DNA of 64,000 nucleotides from Edwardsiella anguillarum ET080813 (GTDB lineage Bacteria > Pseudomonadota > Gammaproteobacteria > Enterobacterales > Enterobacteriaceae), in NCBI RefSeq assembly GCF_000264765.2, contig NZ_CP006665.1:62001-126000 (forward strand), read 5' to 3'. Of the stretch, positions 8,008-17,437 are shown in pieces. The notes beneath the pieces were generated by a model. That model was not told the DNA's origin. It ran no database searches and saw only the letters and a list, made by a program, of their open reading frames with translations. The translations under genes were made by a program, and so were the position numbers. Numbering within the stretch: position 1 is the first letter of the stretch; each line of letters begins with the position of its first letter.

Positions 8008-8570
8008 GGGTTCACCACCGAGAAAGGTCTAACAGAGTTTCGAACGATGCTCCGTTCAGCGTCTGATATGGGCTTTTTAGTGCAGAAGTGCGTCCAAGCA
8101 GTTAGATAATCGTTGTAGCTATGGGAGGGAGGGATGCAACCAGTTAAGGCGTTTCTAGGGATGTTGGTTTCTCCTTGGGCTTTTATAAACCGCCAATCAT
8201 GCTCATCCATCCCTTTTCCGTTGTCACAATATCGTTCCCAGCGGGATAATTCATATAGTGAGTAACCTTTCCCCTCACTCATGGAGTTGAATAGGCCATT
8301 ATTACCAGTGTTCTTACGAAGCATACCACCAGTTTGTACTTGAGCATTATTCATCGTTGATCCGACATTACCATTGCCGAGTACATGAACATATGCTGGT
8401 TGCCGTAGAGCAGCTCCACCTCTACCTATATTGTCCCATGACTGGGACAGCTCTCTTGTGACTCGGTTTGGTTTGGTTAGATCCGCAGGGTTTGGCCCCA
8501 TGTCTTTTTGTTGTTCCGATGCGCACCCGGTAAGAATTAGAGCTCCCAAGGCTACAATCAGTCGTTTCAT
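7989..8570 (-). CDS. Lipoprotein of the transfer region
   Basis: 193-residue predicted lipoprotein. MKRLIVALGALILTGC is a classical signal with lipobox LTGC. The mature part is rich in Asn/Gly (GNGNVGSTMNN) and has several cysteines that could form periplasmic disulphides. It lies first in an operon with a small protein and topB, divergent from traI. A role in transfer or cell surface is inferred only from position. Confidence 0.65.
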   Translation of the reverse strand: MKRLIVALGALILTGCASEQQKDMGPNPADLTKPNRVTRELSQSWDNIGRGGAALRQPAYVHVLGNGNVGSTMNNAQVQTGGMLRKNTGNNGLFNSMSEGKGYSLYELSRWERYCDNGKGMDEHDWRFIKAQGETNIPRNALTGCIPPSHSYNDYLTAWTHFCTKKPISDAERSIVRNSVRPFSVVNPCKALK

Positions 8571-8651
8571 TGCGTTATCCCTTTCCTAATGTGGTCTGTA
8601 GGTATAGTTCCCATTCTAAAAGGGTGGGGCTCGAAAGAAGGCTTCTCAAAC

Positions 8652-8674
8652 TGCCCAAATTGGACAGTAAGGCG
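8652..8674 (+). promoter_or_regulatory. FlhDC-family activator-type site before traI
   Basis: TGCCCAAATTGGACAGTAAG, then GCG. It matches the recurring pattern TGCCCAAA-x2-4-GGGCA-x-TTAC seen before other transfer genes here. As recalled, it resembles AcaCD/SetCD sites of IncC and SXT elements. It lies 71 bp before the traI start. Confidence 0.5.
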
Positions 8675-8744
8675 TCTGTGAGAATGAAATATGATTTGAG
8701 AGCATGTAGTTACTCGAAATATAAAAGATGAGAAGACGGTCTAC

Positions 8745-11675
8745 ATGCTGAAAGCCCTGTACAAGTTATTTGGTAAAGATCGGGGTGAAACGACACCAAA
8801 TGTAAGGGTGCTTCCTCTCCATGATATAGAGGATGAGGATATTCCCCGCTATCCACCGTTTGCCAAGGGTTTACCTGTTGCTCAACTAGATAGGATTCTT
8901 GCTACCCAGGCTGAGTTAATTGAAAAGGTAAGGAACTCTCTAGGGTTTACCGTTGAGGAGTTCAACAGACTAGTTCTTCCGGTGATCCAGCGCTATGCAG
9001 CATTTGTGCATCTGTTACCAGCCTCTGAGTCCCATCACCATCGAGGTGCTGGTGGACTTTTTCGCCATGGTTTAGAGGTGGCATTCTGGTCGTCTCAAGC
9101 ATCAGAGTCAGTGATCTTCTCTATAGAGGGTACTCCGCGTGAACGTCGCGATAATGAACCTCGATGGAGATTGGCAAGCTGTTTTTCTGGACTTCTACAT
9201 GATGTAGGTAAACCTCTATCCGATGTATCTATCACGGATAAAAATGGCGTTATCACATGGAATCCATACTCAGAGTCCCTATACGATTGGGCCAGCCGCC
9301 ACGATATTGATCGTTACTTTATCCGATGGAGAGATAAGAGACATAAGAGGCATGAGCAATTCTCTTTGCTCGCTGTAGATCGGATTATTCCGGCAAATAC
9401 ACGAGAGTTTTTATCGGTATCTGGCCCCTCGATCATTGAGGCTATGTTAGAGGCAATTGCTGGAACGAGCGTGAACCAGCCTGTAGCAAAACTGATGTTG
9501 GCCGCAGATCAAGAGAGTGTAGCCCGTGATTTAAGGCAGAGCCGCCTTAATGTCGATGAGTTCTCTTATGGTGTTCCTGTCGAACGATATGTCTTCGATG
9601 CTATTCGCCGATTAGTAAAAACAGGCAAGTGGAAGGTTAATGAGCCAGGGGCCCGAGTTTGGCATCTTCACCAAGGAGTTTTCATTGCCTGGAAACAATT
9701 GGGTGAGCTTTATGATTTGATCAGTCATGACAAAATTCCTGGCATTCCACGTGATCCGGATACTCTCGCAGACATCCTTATTGAACGAGGCTTTGCCATT
9801 CCTAATACCGTAACGGAAAAGGGGGAAAGGGCTTACTATCGCTATTGGGAAGTGCTCCCTGAGATTCTTCAAGAGGGCTCGGCATCAGTGAAGATTCTGA
9901 TGCTGCGTTTGGAGTCGAATGACTTGGTTTTTACTAGTGAGCCACCAGCGGTTACAAAGGCCGAGGTGATCGGCGATGTTGCTGGTGTAGAGATTAAGTT
10001 TACTGACCCTGATAGCGATAGCGATAGCGCAGAACAGGACAGCGCGGTTAATGAGCAAGGAGAAGATGAGTCTGTATTGTCTAGTAATGTGCTGGCGGCA
10101 GCACAGGAGGCGGATAAGGCATTAGCCGATATTGGTTTTGGAGATGTAATGAGCCTCATGGGCGATCTTTCACATGAGGATAATGATATGCGAGGACTTC
10201 CCTCGGTACAGGGTGATCGAGTGGAGGATAGCCCTAATGAAACACAAAGTACCTCGCCAGATTCAAAAGGAGAGGAGATTTCTCCTCAAGAGATCGCGCA
10301 AAGTGCTCCTCCATTGGATCTGAATAATCCGCTTAAAGCTCTCCAGGACGTGACCTGGGACTTTAGCCACGATGGTGTCACATCCGAACAAAATCCCCCT
10401 TCACCGACTAACCCTTCAACTATGGCGCAGGTTGCTATAGAGCAAAGTGATAGCAATGACCCAGGCCAATTGCCCGAATGGGCCGTAGAAACCATACCAA
10501 TGTCTTTTGGTGGGGTTACAGACCCAATACCTGAGGATAACTCCCCCCAGTATATGACTGGGGTAGACGAGATACCTTCACCGAGTGAGAGGGCTATTTT
10601 ACTAGAGCTGCTTACGACTTATGGAGAAGCTACCGAACTACTCAAACGAGCCATTCTGCCCGTGCTGGAGGGAAAATCCACTTTAGGTGAGGTCATATGC
10701 CTCATTAAAGGACAGGTGGTGGTTTTATATCCTGATGGTGCTAGTTCTATAGGTGTTCCATCAGAGGTCCTTTCTTCGCTATATCAAGCTGGTGCCATTG
10801 ATACTGATCCATGTATGCCTAATCGAAAAGTTCGTGATTTTGATGGTGTTAAAGCTATAGCACTTGAGGAGAGGTTATCCAATGCCATTGTTGCAGCGAT
10901 CAAAGAGGCAGAGTCCTCAATGAGAGGATACCAAGGAGTGTTTGTAGCTCCAGCACAGTTAAAGGAACAGGCTCTAGCTGCGTTGGTATCTCTTCCGAAA
11001 GGGCAGGATAAAACGGCCACTACACTCGGATCAGCTACTGCCCCCTCACAATCTGGCTCTGTATTGGAAAAACAATCGAAAAGACGGAAACGAAGAGCCC
11101 AGAGAGCGGCTAAAGATGATGAGGGTACAGAAAAAGCTATCCAGGATAGAGACAGCATCACGAGCAGACAACGATCTCAGAGTCGATCTGCTTTAGCAGA
11201 GTTATCGGCAGATACACAGCAGCCGGTTGATAGTGAGAAGCAGAATATTGCCCACCTCCCAGTAAGGGAAAAGAGATTTGAGCCTATAGAGAGGCTGGCT
11301 CAACAGCCAACATCACAAGACAAAGTAGCTCAGGTTGCTGTAAGTGATCTAGATGCTGAATGGGCAATACAAGCTAAAAGGAAAGGTCCCCCAGAGGATT
11401 TACCGGAGGATATATTTCTTCCTCCCAAGCTTAAACCAGAGCAAGCGATTGAGATGCTCAAAGAGATGATCCAGAAGCGCTCAGGACGATGGCTGGTCTC
11501 GTCAGTGGAAGAGCAAGATGGATATTTAGTAACTAGTGCCAGATCTCTTGACGTGATTGCGGACAGCGGGTTGGGTGTTTCTAAATTTATTTTATCCGGT
11601 GTGTTGAGTAGAGCTCAAAATCGACCGGTGCTTAAAAAAATTGATGGGAAATTATACTTAGAGGTGAATAAATGA
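8745..11675 (+). CDS. traI: MOBH-type conjugative relaxase TraI
   Basis: 976-residue relaxase that should nick oriT and pilot the transferred strand. The TraI_2 N-terminal domain carries the HHH motif (SESHHHRGAGGLFRHGLEVA, about residues 98-117) and an HD metal pair (GLLHDVGKPLSD, about 148-159). A long low-complexity acidic/serine-rich linker (residues about 420-600) is followed by a Lys/Arg-rich stretch near 790-820 and the TraI_2 C-terminal domain (about 865-976). It is longer than the SXT relaxase (about 716 residues, as recalled), mostly because of the linker. It overlaps traD by 4 bp (ATGA). Confidence 0.93.
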   Translation: MLKALYKLFGKDRGETTPNVRVLPLHDIEDEDIPRYPPFAKGLPVAQLDRILATQAELIEKVRNSLGFTVEEFNRLVLPVIQRYAAFVHLLPASESHHHRGAGGLFRHGLEVAFWSSQASESVIFSIEGTPRERRDNEPRWRLASCFSGLLHDVGKPLSDVSITDKNGVITWNPYSESLYDWASRHDIDRYFIRWRDKRHKRHEQFSLLAVDRIIPANTREFLSVSGPSIIEAMLEAIAGTSVNQPVAKLMLAADQESVARDLRQSRLNVDEFSYGVPVERYVFDAIRRLVKTGKWKVNEPGARVWHLHQGVFIAWKQLGELYDLISHDKIPGIPRDPDTLADILIERGFAIPNTVTEKGERAYYRYWEVLPEILQEGSASVKILMLRLESNDLVFTSEPPAVTKAEVIGDVAGVEIKFTDPDSDSDSAEQDSAVNEQGEDESVLSSNVLAAAQEADKALADIGFGDVMSLMGDLSHEDNDMRGLPSVQGDRVEDSPNETQSTSPDSKGEEISPQEIAQSAPPLDLNNPLKALQDVTWDFSHDGVTSEQNPPSPTNPSTMAQVAIEQSDSNDPGQLPEWAVETIPMSFGGVTDPIPEDNSPQYMTGVDEIPSPSERAILLELLTTYGEATELLKRAILPVLEGKSTLGEVICLIKGQVVVLYPDGASSIGVPSEVLSSLYQAGAIDTDPCMPNRKVRDFDGVKAIALEERLSNAIVAAIKEAESSMRGYQGVFVAPAQLKEQALAALVSLPKGQDKTATTLGSATAPSQSGSVLEKQSKRRKRRAQRAAKDDEGTEKAIQDRDSITSRQRSQSRSALAELSADTQQPVDSEKQNIAHLPVREKRFEPIERLAQQPTSQDKVAQVAVSDLDAEWAIQAKRKGPPEDLPEDIFLPPKLKPEQAIEMLKEMIQKRSGRWLVSSVEEQDGYLVTSARSLDVIADSGLGVSKFILSGVLSRAQNRPVLKKIDGKLYLEVNK

Positions 11676-13528
11676 CGATGAGTTATGATCCACTCGCCTA
11701 TGAGATGCCATGGCGTCCTAACTATGAGAAGAGCGCTGTATTTGGCTGGGTTGGCGCTGCCGGTATAGCTTTAGCAGTGGAGTCAATTAGTACCATGCCT
11801 CCAGAACCGTTTTATTGGATGAGCGGTATTTGTGGGGTTATGGCAATGGCTCGTTTGCCAAAGGCAATTAAGCTTCATTTACTCCAGAAGCATCTAAGTG
11901 GACGGGAGCTAGAGTTTATATCTATTGCTGATTTACAGAAGAGTATGCGCGATACACCTAAGGATATGTGGATCGGCAATGGCTTTATGTGGGAGAACCG
12001 TCATGCACAACGTGTTTTTGAAATTTTAAAGCGTGATTGGACATCCATTGTCAGATACGAAAAGGGATTTAAGAGGATTATACAGGGCAAGAAAAAGGAA
12101 CTTCCGATAGGACAACCGTGGATTCATGGTGTGGAACCAAAGGAGATCAGATTATTACAACCTCTGAATCATACAGAGGGGCATACATTGATTGTTGGTA
12201 CAACCGGCTCCGGGAAGACGCGAATGTTTGATATTTTAATATCTCAAGCCATTTTGCGTAATGAGGCTGTCATTATTGTTGACCCTAAAGGTGATAAAGA
12301 GATGCGGGATAACGCTCGAAGAGCTTGTGTCGCAATGGGACAGCCTGAGCGCTTCGTATCGTTCCATCCTGCTTTTCCAGAAGAGTCCGTGAGGATTGAT
12401 CCTCTACGAAACTTCTCTCGTGTTACTGAAATCGCGAGTCGATTGGCTGCTTTGATTCCATCAGAAGCTGGTGCAGATCCTTTCAAATCATTTGGATGGC
12501 AAGCACTAAACAATATTGCTCAAGGGTTAATTATTACCCATGAGCGCCCTAATCTAGTTAAACTTCGTCGTTTTTTAGAAGGGGGTGCAGCTAATTTAGT
12601 AAGTAATGCAGTTCGAGCATATGCTGAGCGAGTTATGCCTGATTGGGAGCAAGAGGCAGTTCCATATTTAGATAAAGTTAAAAATGGCTCGCGGGAAAAG
12701 ATAGCATTTGCCTTGATGAAGTTCTATGAAAATGTTATCCAGCCTAAACATCCTAACTCAGACTTAGAGGGGTTGTTGTCTATGTTTCAGCATGACCAGA
12801 CACACTTTTCTAAAATGGTAGCTAACCTATTGCCAATAATGAATATGCTAACATCCGGCGATTTAGGTTCATTACTATCTCCTGATGCGACTGACTTGAC
12901 AGATGAACGGCCAATAACTGACTCGGCAAAAATAATTAATAATGCACAAGTGGCATATTTAGGCTTGGACTCTCTTACCGATAGTATGGTTGGTAGCGCT
13001 ATGGGCTCTATCTTTCTATCTGACTTAACGGCAGTAGCTGGTGATAGATATAACTATGGCATTGACAATAAACCGGTGAACATCTTTGTTGATGAGGCTG
13101 CTGAGGTAATTAATGATCCGTTTATTCAGCTTCTTAACAAAGGCCGTGGTGCAAAATTACGACTTTTTGTGGCAACACAAACTTTTGCTGACTTTGCAGC
13201 GAGGCTAGGAAGTAAAGACAAGGCTCTTCAAGTTCTAGGTAATATTAATAATACATTTGCTCTTCGTATTGTTGATGCTGAGACTCAAGAGTATATAGCG
13301 GAGAACTTACCAAAAACGCGCCTTAAATATGTCATGAGAACACAAGGGCAAAATACGGATGGAAGTCAGCCAATTATGCATGGAGGGAACCAAGGGGAGC
13401 GTCTAATGGAGGAGGAGGCAGACTTATTCCCTCCGCAATTACTTGGGATGCTACCCAACTTAGAATATATAGCTAAAATTTCTGGTGGTACGATTGTGAA
13501 GGGTAGGCTACCTATACTGACTCAATAA
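11672..13528 (+). CDS. traD: Type IV coupling protein TraD
   Basis: 618-residue VirD4/TraG-family ATPase linking relaxosome to the secretion channel. Two hydrophobic segments near the N-terminus (about residues 22-65) form the membrane anchor. Walker A is VGTTGSGKTRM (about 170-180) and Walker B is NIFVDEAAEV (about 470). GAGGTGA precedes ATG 11672, which overlaps the traI stop. Standard traI-traD operon order for the MOBH/F-type family. Confidence 0.94.
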   Translation: MTMSYDPLAYEMPWRPNYEKSAVFGWVGAAGIALAVESISTMPPEPFYWMSGICGVMAMARLPKAIKLHLLQKHLSGRELEFISIADLQKSMRDTPKDMWIGNGFMWENRHAQRVFEILKRDWTSIVRYEKGFKRIIQGKKKELPIGQPWIHGVEPKEIRLLQPLNHTEGHTLIVGTTGSGKTRMFDILISQAILRNEAVIIVDPKGDKEMRDNARRACVAMGQPERFVSFHPAFPEESVRIDPLRNFSRVTEIASRLAALIPSEAGADPFKSFGWQALNNIAQGLIITHERPNLVKLRRFLEGGAANLVSNAVRAYAERVMPDWEQEAVPYLDKVKNGSREKIAFALMKFYENVIQPKHPNSDLEGLLSMFQHDQTHFSKMVANLLPIMNMLTSGDLGSLLSPDATDLTDERPITDSAKIINNAQVAYLGLDSLTDSMVGSAMGSIFLSDLTAVAGDRYNYGIDNKPVNIFVDEAAEVINDPFIQLLNKGRGAKLRLFVATQTFADFAARLGSKDKALQVLGNINNTFALRIVDAETQEYIAENLPKTRLKYVMRTQGQNTDGSQPIMHGGNQGERLMEEEADLFPPQLLGMLPNLEYIAKISGGTIVKGRLPILTQ

Positions 13529-13577
13529 GAGCAATATAATGGATAAAAAAAACTATATAAATTATAAGGTGGCTTTT

Positions 13578-14114
13578 ATGAGTCCAGTTGAACAAGTTAT
13601 TAATCAGTTGAAGAGTCGAGGGAGAAAAAATGCTCATATTCTCAGTATCCTCCAGCTAGATTGGCCTGTGTCCGAGATTATTATCGAAAAGTTGATTGGG
13701 TATATCTCTGATGGGATATCTGCTAATGATGAGCCAGTTATTTACTCCATCATTGAAGAGGCCTTGGATCGTTATAGTAAATTTGTTTTTCATGATAATA
13801 AAGAAAAGTATGAAGACCCTGCGAGAATCAGTGCTTTTGTTGAGAGTATTATTACTGAGACTAGTCGAGCTTTAGAAGTTCAAATTGTTGATGGCTGTGG
13901 CTATTCATGGTCTGTTGATTCAGGTGAGCCGTTTTCTCAGTGGATATCAACTCACACGGGAGAGCTATCTATTAAACCGCAACCTCATGAGGATGAAATA
14001 TCTTTGCGAAGCTTCCTCTATGAACTCATCACTAGTGAAAATGTTAGAACAGTTTTAAGGAGAACTAACTATGAAGAATCAGTGGTTGCTGGTCGTTTGG
14101 CTTTTAGTCATTGA
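13578..14114 (+). CDS. Hypothetical protein between traD and the DUF4400 gene
   Basis: 178-residue soluble, helical protein of unknown function. ATG 13578 has AAGGTGG at good spacing; an in-frame ATG at 13539 (191 residues) has only AAGAG. It overlaps the next membrane-protein gene by 44 bp. Co-transcription with traI-traD is likely, and a transfer role is inferred from position. Confidence 0.6.
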   Translation: MSPVEQVINQLKSRGRKNAHILSILQLDWPVSEIIIEKLIGYISDGISANDEPVIYSIIEEALDRYSKFVFHDNKEKYEDPARISAFVESIITETSRALEVQIVDGCGYSWSVDSGEPFSQWISTHTGELSIKPQPHEDEISLRSFLYELITSENVRTVLRRTNYEESVVAGRLAFSH

Positions 14115-14700
14115 AACCGTGATGATCCTTTTGCTGATTCCTGGCGATTGGACTGATAAAGCTATTAAGCGAGAGTCTGTGCTGGTGGAGAAAAGTCTTG
14201 GCATAGAATCTCGTCACTGGATACAAAGTAAAGCTTCTGAGTGGTTTAAAGAGAGTGTCGTTGATTCTGGCTTTTACGATGGAATGCATCGTACATTGAT
14301 CCCATCTGAGGAAGAACGGTTGAAGTCACGAGGAATGCAGAATATGGGAGGGGGATGGTTCTCTTGGGTTAAGGGGAGAATAGATGCTTTAGTTAGCATT
14401 ATCTATCAGTTCTATACTAGAGTAGCTCTTTTACTCGCTTGGGCACCATACATGCTTATTCTCTTTGCTCCAGCAGTTTATGATGGTGTTATGACATGGA
14501 AAATAAAAAGGACGAATTTTGACTATGCTAGTCCGGTGCTTCATCGGTACAGTGTCCGTGGAACTATTTATTTGATATCGGGCCTGTTTATTATCTTTTT
14601 TATACCGATTGCGCTTAACCCTATCATCATCCCAATGGTTATGATGCTGTGCTGTGTTCTCGTTGGGTTAACTTTCGGGAATTTACAAAAACGGGTATAG
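14071..14700 (+). CDS. DUF4400-type conjugation membrane protein
   Basis: 209-residue inner-membrane protein with an N-terminal transmembrane helix (WLLVVWLLVIETVMILLLI), a loop of about 75 residues rich in Trp and charged residues, then two or three further helices (VALLLAWAPYMLILFAPAVY; TIYLISGLFIIFFIPIALNPIIIPMVMMLCCVLVGL). This matches the integrating-conjugative-element DUF4400 (TraJ-like) protein that follows traD in SXT/IncA/C elements. AAGGAG 9 bp upstream supports ATG 14071. Confidence 0.75.
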   Translation: MKNQWLLVVWLLVIETVMILLLIPGDWTDKAIKRESVLVEKSLGIESRHWIQSKASEWFKESVVDSGFYDGMHRTLIPSEEERLKSRGMQNMGGGWFSWVKGRIDALVSIIYQFYTRVALLLAWAPYMLILFAPAVYDGVMTWKIKRTNFDYASPVLHRYSVRGTIYLISGLFIIFFIPIALNPIIIPMVMMLCCVLVGLTFGNLQKRV

Positions 14701-14718
14701 CATCGTTTTTTCCTAGTA

Positions 14719-14742
14719 ACACAGCGGTTCAGGCCGCTGTGT
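14719..14742 (+). terminator. Hairpin after the traI-traD operon
   Basis: ACACAGCGG/CCGCTGTGT stem of 9 bp, 18 bp after the stop. No clear T-run, so termination may be partial. Confidence 0.45.
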
Positions 14743-14869
14743 GTCCATCTACCAAGCAGACAGATCAGCTCTTCGTGCCCTAAATAGGTTAGTGTGGCCC
14801 TATATAGATAAGGGGTTCTGAGTAATGATTATGGGTGAAGATAGAGCTGAATGATATTTAGGGGGGGGT

Positions 14870-15271
14870 ATGGATTTAGTGTGTAGGGTTATCTTAGTTG
14901 CCCTGGTCGCAGCTATTTGTGGTCCGGTGCTTGCGTCTAGTAACGTACCTCCTTCTGAGGTATCTGAGGGTTATGTCATCGATAGCTTGGATAAAAAAAT
15001 TGAGATGATAAAAGTAAGTTGTCCGGAATGTGCATTGGTAGCTACTGATGTAATAGAGCTTCGTGTTCATAATTGCCAGCTAAAAAATACATCTAGTGAG
15101 ATGCTTCTGGGAACAATGAAAAATGACCCAATGTATTTTTTTATGCTGGAGGTATATACCTTGGCAGGTTTTGAAAAATATAAGTATGTGAAAGGGGTTG
15201 CTGAGTCGGCTGTTGACTGCGGTAATCCAGTTAATTGGGTGCATCTAACTTGGAGAGGCCTCTGGAACTGA
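14870..15271 (+). CDS. Exported hypothetical protein
   Basis: 133-residue protein with a signal peptide (VCRVILVALVAAICGPVLAS) and a small periplasmic domain containing CPECA and two further cysteines. No family recognised. GGGGGG lies just before the ATG. A weak activator-type site (TGCCCTAAATAGGTTAGT, around 14777) lies upstream. It lies alone between the traD and traL operons. Confidence 0.6.
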   Translation: MDLVCRVILVALVAAICGPVLASSNVPPSEVSEGYVIDSLDKKIEMIKVSCPECALVATDVIELRVHNCQLKNTSSEMLLGTMKNDPMYFFMLEVYTLAGFEKYKYVKGVAESAVDCGNPVNWVHLTWRGLWN

Positions 15272-15335
15272 GCCTAGGGCGTTGTCAGGGGTAATGCTCT
15301 GCCACCAGCTACTTGAGTTAGAGCTCATTCTGATG

Positions 15336-15483
15336 TTTCACATGTGAAAGTTGCTATGGTCAGAGCGTGGAGCTATGCGGTGTTTTGGGGGGTGTAGATG
15401 GCATAGGGGATATGACTGGTATTTCACATGTGAAAGGGACTTCTAGCTATGCTCAGAGAGGTCCCTGTGTTTCACATGTGAAA
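15336..15483. promoter_or_regulatory. Cluster of three TTTCACATGTGAAA palindromes
   Basis: Exact copies at 15336-15349, 15422-15435 and 15470-15483 in the 354-bp gap before traL. This is the densest cluster in the window and therefore the best candidate for a centromere-like (parS) array or a strong repression site for transfer genes. Confidence 0.65.
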
Positions 15484-15502
15484 ATTCCCTAGAGATCAAG
15501 GC

Positions 15503-15527
15503 AGGTGGCGTTTTCGCCACCTTTTTT
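15503..15527 (+). terminator. Rho-independent terminator upstream of traL
   Basis: AGGTGGCG-TTTT-CGCCACCT followed by TTTTT. It insulates the traL operon from upstream transcription and lies just after the palindrome cluster. Confidence 0.85.
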
Positions 15528-15539
15528 ATTCGTTGCTGT

Positions 15540-15563
15540 AAGTGCCCGAAAAGGGCGCGAAGC
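15540..15563. promoter_or_regulatory. FlhDC-family activator-type site before traL
   Basis: TGCCCGAAAAGGGCGCGAAG core, preceded by GCTGTAAG. Read on the minus strand it gives CGGGCACTTACAGC, the same half-site found at 37131 and 25471. Its orientation is therefore reversed relative to traL. Confidence 0.45.
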
Positions 15564-15625
15564 CGTGGCAAAAAATCAATGCTATTGAATGAAAATGGTC
15601 TTCACTAGGGATAATGAGGGCTGAT

Positions 15626-15907
15626 ATGAAACCTACAAAAATACCTGGCTGGATTGATGAGCCACCGCATTTGCTTTTGTGGAGTGCTGATGAATTAGTC
15701 CCAATGATACTGGGGTTAACGATAGGTGTGGTCATCGGTAAGGCTTTGGTCTGCTTCTTGATTGGTGTGGGTATCACTAATCTTTATCGTAGATTTAGAG
15801 ATAACCATCCTGATGGCTATCTCCTTCATATGATTTATTGGGCTGGATTTATTATGACAAAAGCTAAATCCATGAAGAATCCATATGTTCGGAGGTATTT
15901 ACCGTGA
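15626..15907 (+). CDS. traL: Type IV secretion protein TraL (VirB3-like)
   Basis: 93-residue inner-membrane protein of the TraL family, part of the F-type pilus assembly apparatus. Typical features are the N-terminal PxxIDEPP-like segment (KIPGWIDEPPHLLLW) and a hydrophobic pair of helices (LVPMILGLTIGVVIGKALVCFLIGVGI). GAGGG five bases before ATG 15626 favours it over ATG 15614. Overlaps traE by 4 bp. Confidence 0.9.
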   Translation: MKPTKIPGWIDEPPHLLLWSADELVPMILGLTIGVVIGKALVCFLIGVGITNLYRRFRDNHPDGYLLHMIYWAGFIMTKAKSMKNPYVRRYLP

Positions 15908-16521
15908 ATTATAAAAAATACCTCAAAACTTGGGAGGGGCTCCAGACAGAAAATAAATGGGGCCGTATTTTTCAAAGTGGATTGATTATTATCATTATTT
16001 TATTGGTTGTTTTGATTTTTCGTAAAGAAACAATTATTGCAATCCAACCATTTACTCTTACAGAAGAAGCATTAGTAACAAAAAACAACTCATCTCAGTC
16101 TTATAAAGAGGCTTGGGGATTCGCTTTTGCCCAGTTGTTTGGAAATGTGACACCAGGGACTGTAGGTTTTATTACTGAGCGAGTTCGGCCTTTCCTCTCT
16201 CCTCGCATCTATCAAGATGTGATTGATGCTATTGAGATGCAATCTCGCCAGATTAAAAATGACCGAGTTTCAATCCGATTTGAACCTCGGACGGTGGAGT
16301 ATGAGCTTAATAGTGACAAGGTATTTGTATATGGTTACTCCTACACGAAAGGTGCGTCTTCAACAGAAGAACGTAGTGAGAGAACTTATGAATTCATTAT
16401 AAAAATATCCAACTATGCACCTTTGTTAGATTTTATTGATACCTATATAGGGAAACCACGTACTGAAAAAGTTTTAGAGCAGATGAAGCGTAAAGAGGAA
16501 AGCAGGAGATCTCATGAGTAA
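15904..16521 (+). CDS. traE: Type IV secretion protein TraE (VirB5/VirB8-position, F-type)
   Basis: 205-residue protein with a single N-terminal transmembrane helix (SGLIIIIILLVVLIF) and a periplasmic domain, matching TraE of F-type systems (VirB8-like scaffold). Starts with GTG overlapping the traL stop (GTGA). It overlaps traK by 8 bp. Confidence 0.9.
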   Translation: MNYKKYLKTWEGLQTENKWGRIFQSGLIIIIILLVVLIFRKETIIAIQPFTLTEEALVTKNNSSQSYKEAWGFAFAQLFGNVTPGTVGFITERVRPFLSPRIYQDVIDAIEMQSRQIKNDRVSIRFEPRTVEYELNSDKVFVYGYSYTKGASSTEERSERTYEFIIKISNYAPLLDFIDTYIGKPRTEKVLEQMKRKEESRRSHE

Positions 16522-17437
16522 CAACGTTAAGTGTTCATTGCTACTGGTTTTGCCATTGGCATTTGCGACATCGTTGGTTTATGCCACCGATGATATTCCT
16601 GTGGTTCCTGAGAGTGTAATGAAAAAAAATGTTCCTGCGCCGGTAATGACTGGGCAAAGCTCAAGGATGACTATAAGGATGAACGAAAGCGCATTGCTGA
16701 CAATGAAGCCTGGCGTAAATCAAATCATCCCAATAGCAATTGGTCATCCAAATCGGATCGTTACGCCATTTAGTAATCCAGAGGTTGTCTCAACATCTTT
16801 AAGCGGCTCTAACGAAAATGGGCAATGTGGAGAAATCTGCATAAAAGAGAATGTGGTTTATGTTGCGACTGATAAAGAGAGTCCGGTAACAGCCTTTATT
16901 ACTGAGAAAGGATCAGAAGCACAATCTCTGAGCTTAACGATGGTTCCTCGTCGAATTCCACCTAGAGAGGTTTTCCTCAAGCTTGATAGCAGTAATGGTA
17001 TGGGGATCGGTAGCTCCTTTGGAAACTCTAAGGCTGAGACTTGGGAAACAAGCCAGCCTTATGTCGAGACTGTTCGTACTGTATTTCGAAAGATAGCTTT
17101 GGGTGAGATTCCCCAAGGGTACACAATTAATCGTATCCCATCAGGCATAAGTACGCCAAGTTGCGCCCAACCTGGAGTCCGTGTGGATTTTAGCAAAGGG
17201 CAGTATGTGATGGGACACCATTTGAATGTTTTCATTGGGGTGGCTGAAAATGTTGCAAATCAACCTATAGAAATTAAAGAGGCCATGTGTGGAGGGTGGG
17301 ATGTCGCGGCTGTGACCTCTTGGCCTTACAACGTATTAGAACCGGGGCAGAAAACTGAGATTTATGTAGCGAAGAAACAATTAAGAGGCACGGCTCCAAC
17401 ATCTAAGCGACCTTCTCTTTTAGGAGGTGTCCAATGA
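16514..17437 (+). CDS. traK: Outer-membrane core protein TraK (VirB9-like)
   Basis: 307-residue periplasmic protein of the secretin-like TraK family that forms the outer-membrane core with TraB and TraV. Signal peptide CSLLLVLPLAFATSLVYA. The N-terminal part (RMTIRMNESALLTMKPGVNQIIPIAIGHPNRIVTPF) is the diagnostic TraK segment. Overlaps traB by 4 bp. Confidence 0.92.
   Translation: MSNNVKCSLLLVLPLAFATSLVYATDDIPVVPESVMKKNVPAPVMTGQSSRMTIRMNESALLTMKPGVNQIIPIAIGHPNRIVTPFSNPEVVSTSLSGSNENGQCGEICIKENVVYVATDKESPVTAFITEKGSEAQSLSLTMVPRRIPPREVFLKLDSSNGMGIGSSFGNSKAETWETSQPYVETVRTVFRKIALGEIPQGYTINRIPSGISTPSCAQPGVRVDFSKGQYVMGHHLNVFIGVAENVANQPIEIKEAMCGGWDVAAVTSWPYNVLEPGQKTEIYVAKKQLRGTAPTSKRPSLLGGVQ

Noticed and set aside
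7771..8570. The small topB-linked genes as a toxin-antitoxin pair
   Set aside because: One is a lipoprotein with a clear signal peptide and neither resembles a known toxin or antitoxin.
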